Assembly (NCBI GenBank): GCA_032156805.1
Contig: JALDXQ010000268.1
Location: forward strand, 1 to 8,360
Source: Gp6-AA40 sp032156805
Lineage (GTDB): Bacteria; Acidobacteriota; Vicinamibacteria; Vicinamibacterales; UBA2999
Length of the DNA stretch: 8,360 nucleotides
Direction of reading: 5' to 3'
Part shown: in pieces, positions 7,202-8,360 of the stretch
How positions within the stretch are numbered: position 1 is the first letter of the stretch
Layout: every line of letters starts with the position of its first letter
Position numbers and translations under genes: made by a program
The notes under the pieces: generated by a model
Seen by the model: only the letters and a program-made list of their open reading frames with translations
Database searches by the model: none
What the model was told of the DNA's origin: nothing

Positions 7202-8078
7202 ACCCTTGCAAAATGAAAGTGACATGTCGATTCACTTCGCTGCACCGATTTCGTGGTCGCAGGTGTTGCGGCGCACAGTGAAGGAGATTGGAGAGGACAA
7301 TTGCCTCGGTCTGGCGGCACAGCTCTCTTTCTATTTCCTGCTGTCGCTTTTTCCGGCACTGCTCTTCCTGGTTGCGCTCATCGGCTACGTTCCGCTGGAC
7401 ACGACGTTCAGCGCGCTTCTTGCGGCTCTCGACAGGATCGCTCCGCAAGAATTGGTGGAACTGCTCCGCGTCCAACTGGAAGAGATCGCCGATGGAAGTC
7501 AAGCCAGCTTGCTGACGATTGGTGTCGCCGGCGCCATCTGGAGCAGCTCCGCGGCGATGGTTGCGATCATCGACGCACTGAACCGCGCGTTCGATGTCGC
7601 CGAGCGGCGACCGTGGTGGAAGCGCCGATTAGTCGCGGTTGTACTGACCGTGGCTCTCGCGCTGTTCATCGTGGTGTCGTTCACGCTGGTGTTGATAGGA
7701 CCGTCCGTTGCGTTCCGAATTGCCGACTGGTTGCGGCTGGGACCAGTTGCGGCCGTGCTGTGGACGGTGCTCCGATGGCCAGTCATGATTGCCTGCGTCG
7801 TATTCGGTGTGGACCTCGTGTACCACTTCGCGCCAAACCGCCGCGCACGCTGGGTCTGGATCACACCGGGCTCGGTCCTGGCCACCGGTCTCTGGCTGGG
7901 GTCGTCCTTCGCGTTCAAGCTGTACGTCGCGAACTTCGCCGACTACACCGCCACCTACGGGGCAATCGGAGGCGCGATTGTCACGATGCTGTGGTTCTAT
8001 GTCTCGAGCATCGCCATTCTGATTGGAGCGGAACTGAACAGCGTCATCGAAGCGGCATGGCGTTCAGCGAAGGCATGA
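7194..8078 (+). CDS. YihY/BrkB-family inner-membrane protein
   Basis: The 294-aa polytopic protein matches the YihY/virulence factor BrkB family in length and motifs. About six hydrophobic spans are visible (~44-66, ~105-126, ~147-170, ~185-209, ~222-246, ~254-281). Family signatures are LAAQLSFYFLLSLFPALLFL near the start, ALNRAFDVAERRPWWKRR at ~128-145, the PNRRARWVWITPGS region (~214-227), YGAIGGAIVTMLWFYVSS (~255-272) and the terminal GAELN (278-282). The biochemical role of this family is not established; older 'ribonuclease BN' labels are considered wrong, and a transport or envelope role is usually assumed. ATG at 7194 overlaps the kinase stop by 8 nt, giving coupling; ATG at 7224 is an alternative start. 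Neither has a strong Shine-Dalgarno. Last gene of the otsAB-kinase operon. Confidence 0.9.
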   Translation: MAEPLQNESDMSIHFAAPISWSQVLRRTVKEIGEDNCLGLAAQLSFYFLLSLFPALLFLVALIGYVPLDTTFSALLAALDRIAPQELVELLRVQLEEIADGSQASLLTIGVAGAIWSSSAAMVAIIDALNRAFDVAERRPWWKRRLVAVVLTVALALFIVVSFTLVLIGPSVAFRIADWLRLGPVAAVLWTVLRWPVMIACVVFGVDLVYHFAPNRRARWVWITPGSVLATGLWLGSSFAFKLYVANFADYTATYGAIGGAIVTMLWFYVSSIAILIGAELNSVIEAAWRSAKA

Positions 8079-8114
8079 TTCAGGAAGGCTTCACCGAACC
8101 TGCTCGATGGGCGT

Positions 8115-8146
8115 GACAAGAGCGAGCGTATACTCGACAAAGCGAG
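8115..8146. repeat. Imperfect direct repeat, 21 bp apart
   Basis: GACAAGAGCGAG (8115-8126) recurs as GACAAAGCGAG (8136-8146), one base shorter. The starts are 21 bp apart, about two helical turns, and TATACT (8129-8134) lies between the copies. This is the geometry of a tandem activator or repressor site on one DNA face, but no good -35 pairs with TATACT, so function is open. Confidence 0.4.
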
Positions 8147-8160
8147 AACACTAGAAAGGG

Positions 8161-8178
8161 TGCAGCGGATCCGCTGCA
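8161..8178. repeat. Perfect 18-bp palindrome TGCAGCGGATCCGCTGCA
   Basis: Both halves are exact reverse complements with no spacer. As DNA it could be a dimeric protein site; as RNA it would fold into a 7-bp stem with a GAUC loop. No T-run follows, so it is not a standard intrinsic terminator. It lies 83 bp after the BrkB-family stop. Confidence 0.7.
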
Positions 8179-8184
8179 GGTATC

Positions 8185-8204
8185 GGATGGTCGGGCCGCC
8201 ATCC
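8185..8204 (+). repeat. Inverted repeat GGATGG-N8-CCATCC
   Basis: A 6-bp perfect stem around an 8-nt GC-rich loop, immediately after the 18-bp palindrome and just before another short inverted repeat (GGTCT-N5-AGACC, 8209-8223). The three elements are separated by 6 and 4 nt and together could form a run of hairpins in a transcript. Confidence 0.45.
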
Positions 8205-8208
8205 CCAT

Positions 8209-8223
8209 GGTCTTCAGGAGACC
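8209..8223 (+). repeat. Inverted repeat GGTCT-N5-AGACC abutting AGGAGG
   Basis: A 5-bp stem with a TCAGG loop ends exactly one base before AGGAGG (8224-8229). It is short and could be chance, but its position would affect ribosome access if the region is a leader. Confidence 0.3.
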
Positions 8224-8360
8224 AGGAGGACGGAGTGACACGCTCGATCAGACGTTTTCCGTGCATTCGCTCGTCGTTCTTCGCCACACCTCCTCAATTT
8301 CCGCACGCGAGTCCTCCCGCGGTCAGCGGCCAGCTTGACGAGCCATGATGCACCAGCGTT

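Larger units (their letters stand above)
8079..8360. other. Right-hand intergenic region with repeats and a possible tiny ORF
   Basis: No recognisable gene is present. It holds an imperfect direct repeat, an 18-bp palindrome and two more inverted repeats (listed separately). AGGAGG (8224-8229) lies 5 nt before a GTG at 8235 that opens a 37-codon frame to the TGA at 8346-8348. Its product (MTRSIRRFPCIRSSFFATPP and on) matches nothing I know and has no clear codon bias, so I do not call it a gene. No T-tract terminator is visible after the BrkB-family stop. Confidence 0.6.

Noticed and set aside
6909..7502. 197-codon minus-strand frame across the kinase/YihY junction
   Set aside because: It spans two conserved sense genes and encodes unrelated Arg/Glu-rich sequence without domains.
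8129..8134. TATACT as a -10 box of a promoter for a right-hand gene
   Set aside because: No TTGACA-like hexamer sits 15-19 bp upstream (GATGGG at the 17-bp position), so I do not call a promoter.
8161..8178. The 18-bp palindrome as a Rho-independent terminator of the otsAB operon
   Set aside because: No T-tract follows on either strand, and it lies 83 bp past the last stop; other roles remain open.

Overview
The window is a gene-dense, high-GC bacterial chromosome segment with five complete genes and one gene cut by the left edge. Nothing in it is phage, IS, tRNA, rRNA or CRISPR. Several traits suggest an environmental Acidobacteriota-like bacterium, perhaps Vicinamibacteria: high GC, a Ser/Thr kinase fused to a TolB-like domain and TPRs, and a fused OtsA-OtsB trehalose enzyme. 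This assignment is inference from protein architecture. Gemmatimonadota or Deltaproteobacteria-type lineages cannot be excluded.

Layout. At the left, a 5'-truncated lytic transglycosylase-like gene (+) ends at 883. It overlaps tail-to-tail by 55 bp with a convergent MscS-type mechanosensitive channel gene (-, 829-1905). The channel gene follows a MarR-family regulator gene (-, 1908-2438) with only 2 bp between them, so the two form a coupled marR-mscS operon. Divergent from marR, and separated by only about 32-41 bp, starts a tight three-gene operon on the + strand: fused trehalose-6-phosphate synthase/phosphatase (2471-4759), a soluble Ser/Thr protein kinase with TolB-like and TPR regions (4775-7201, gap 15 bp), and a YihY/BrkB-family membrane protein (7194-8078, overlap 8 bp). 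The last 282 bp hold no convincing gene. They do contain an imperfect 21-bp-spaced direct repeat, an 18-bp perfect palindrome and two further short inverted repeats, leading directly into an AGGAGG followed by a possible very small ORF.

How the genes could work together. The channel releases solutes on hypo-osmotic shock and OtsAB makes the compatible solute trehalose under hyper-osmotic or desiccation stress. The kinase, the membrane protein and the divergently read MarR protein are natural candidates for control and sensing. The idea that this is one osmotic-stress locus is inference from gene content and arrangement; no sequence element proves it.
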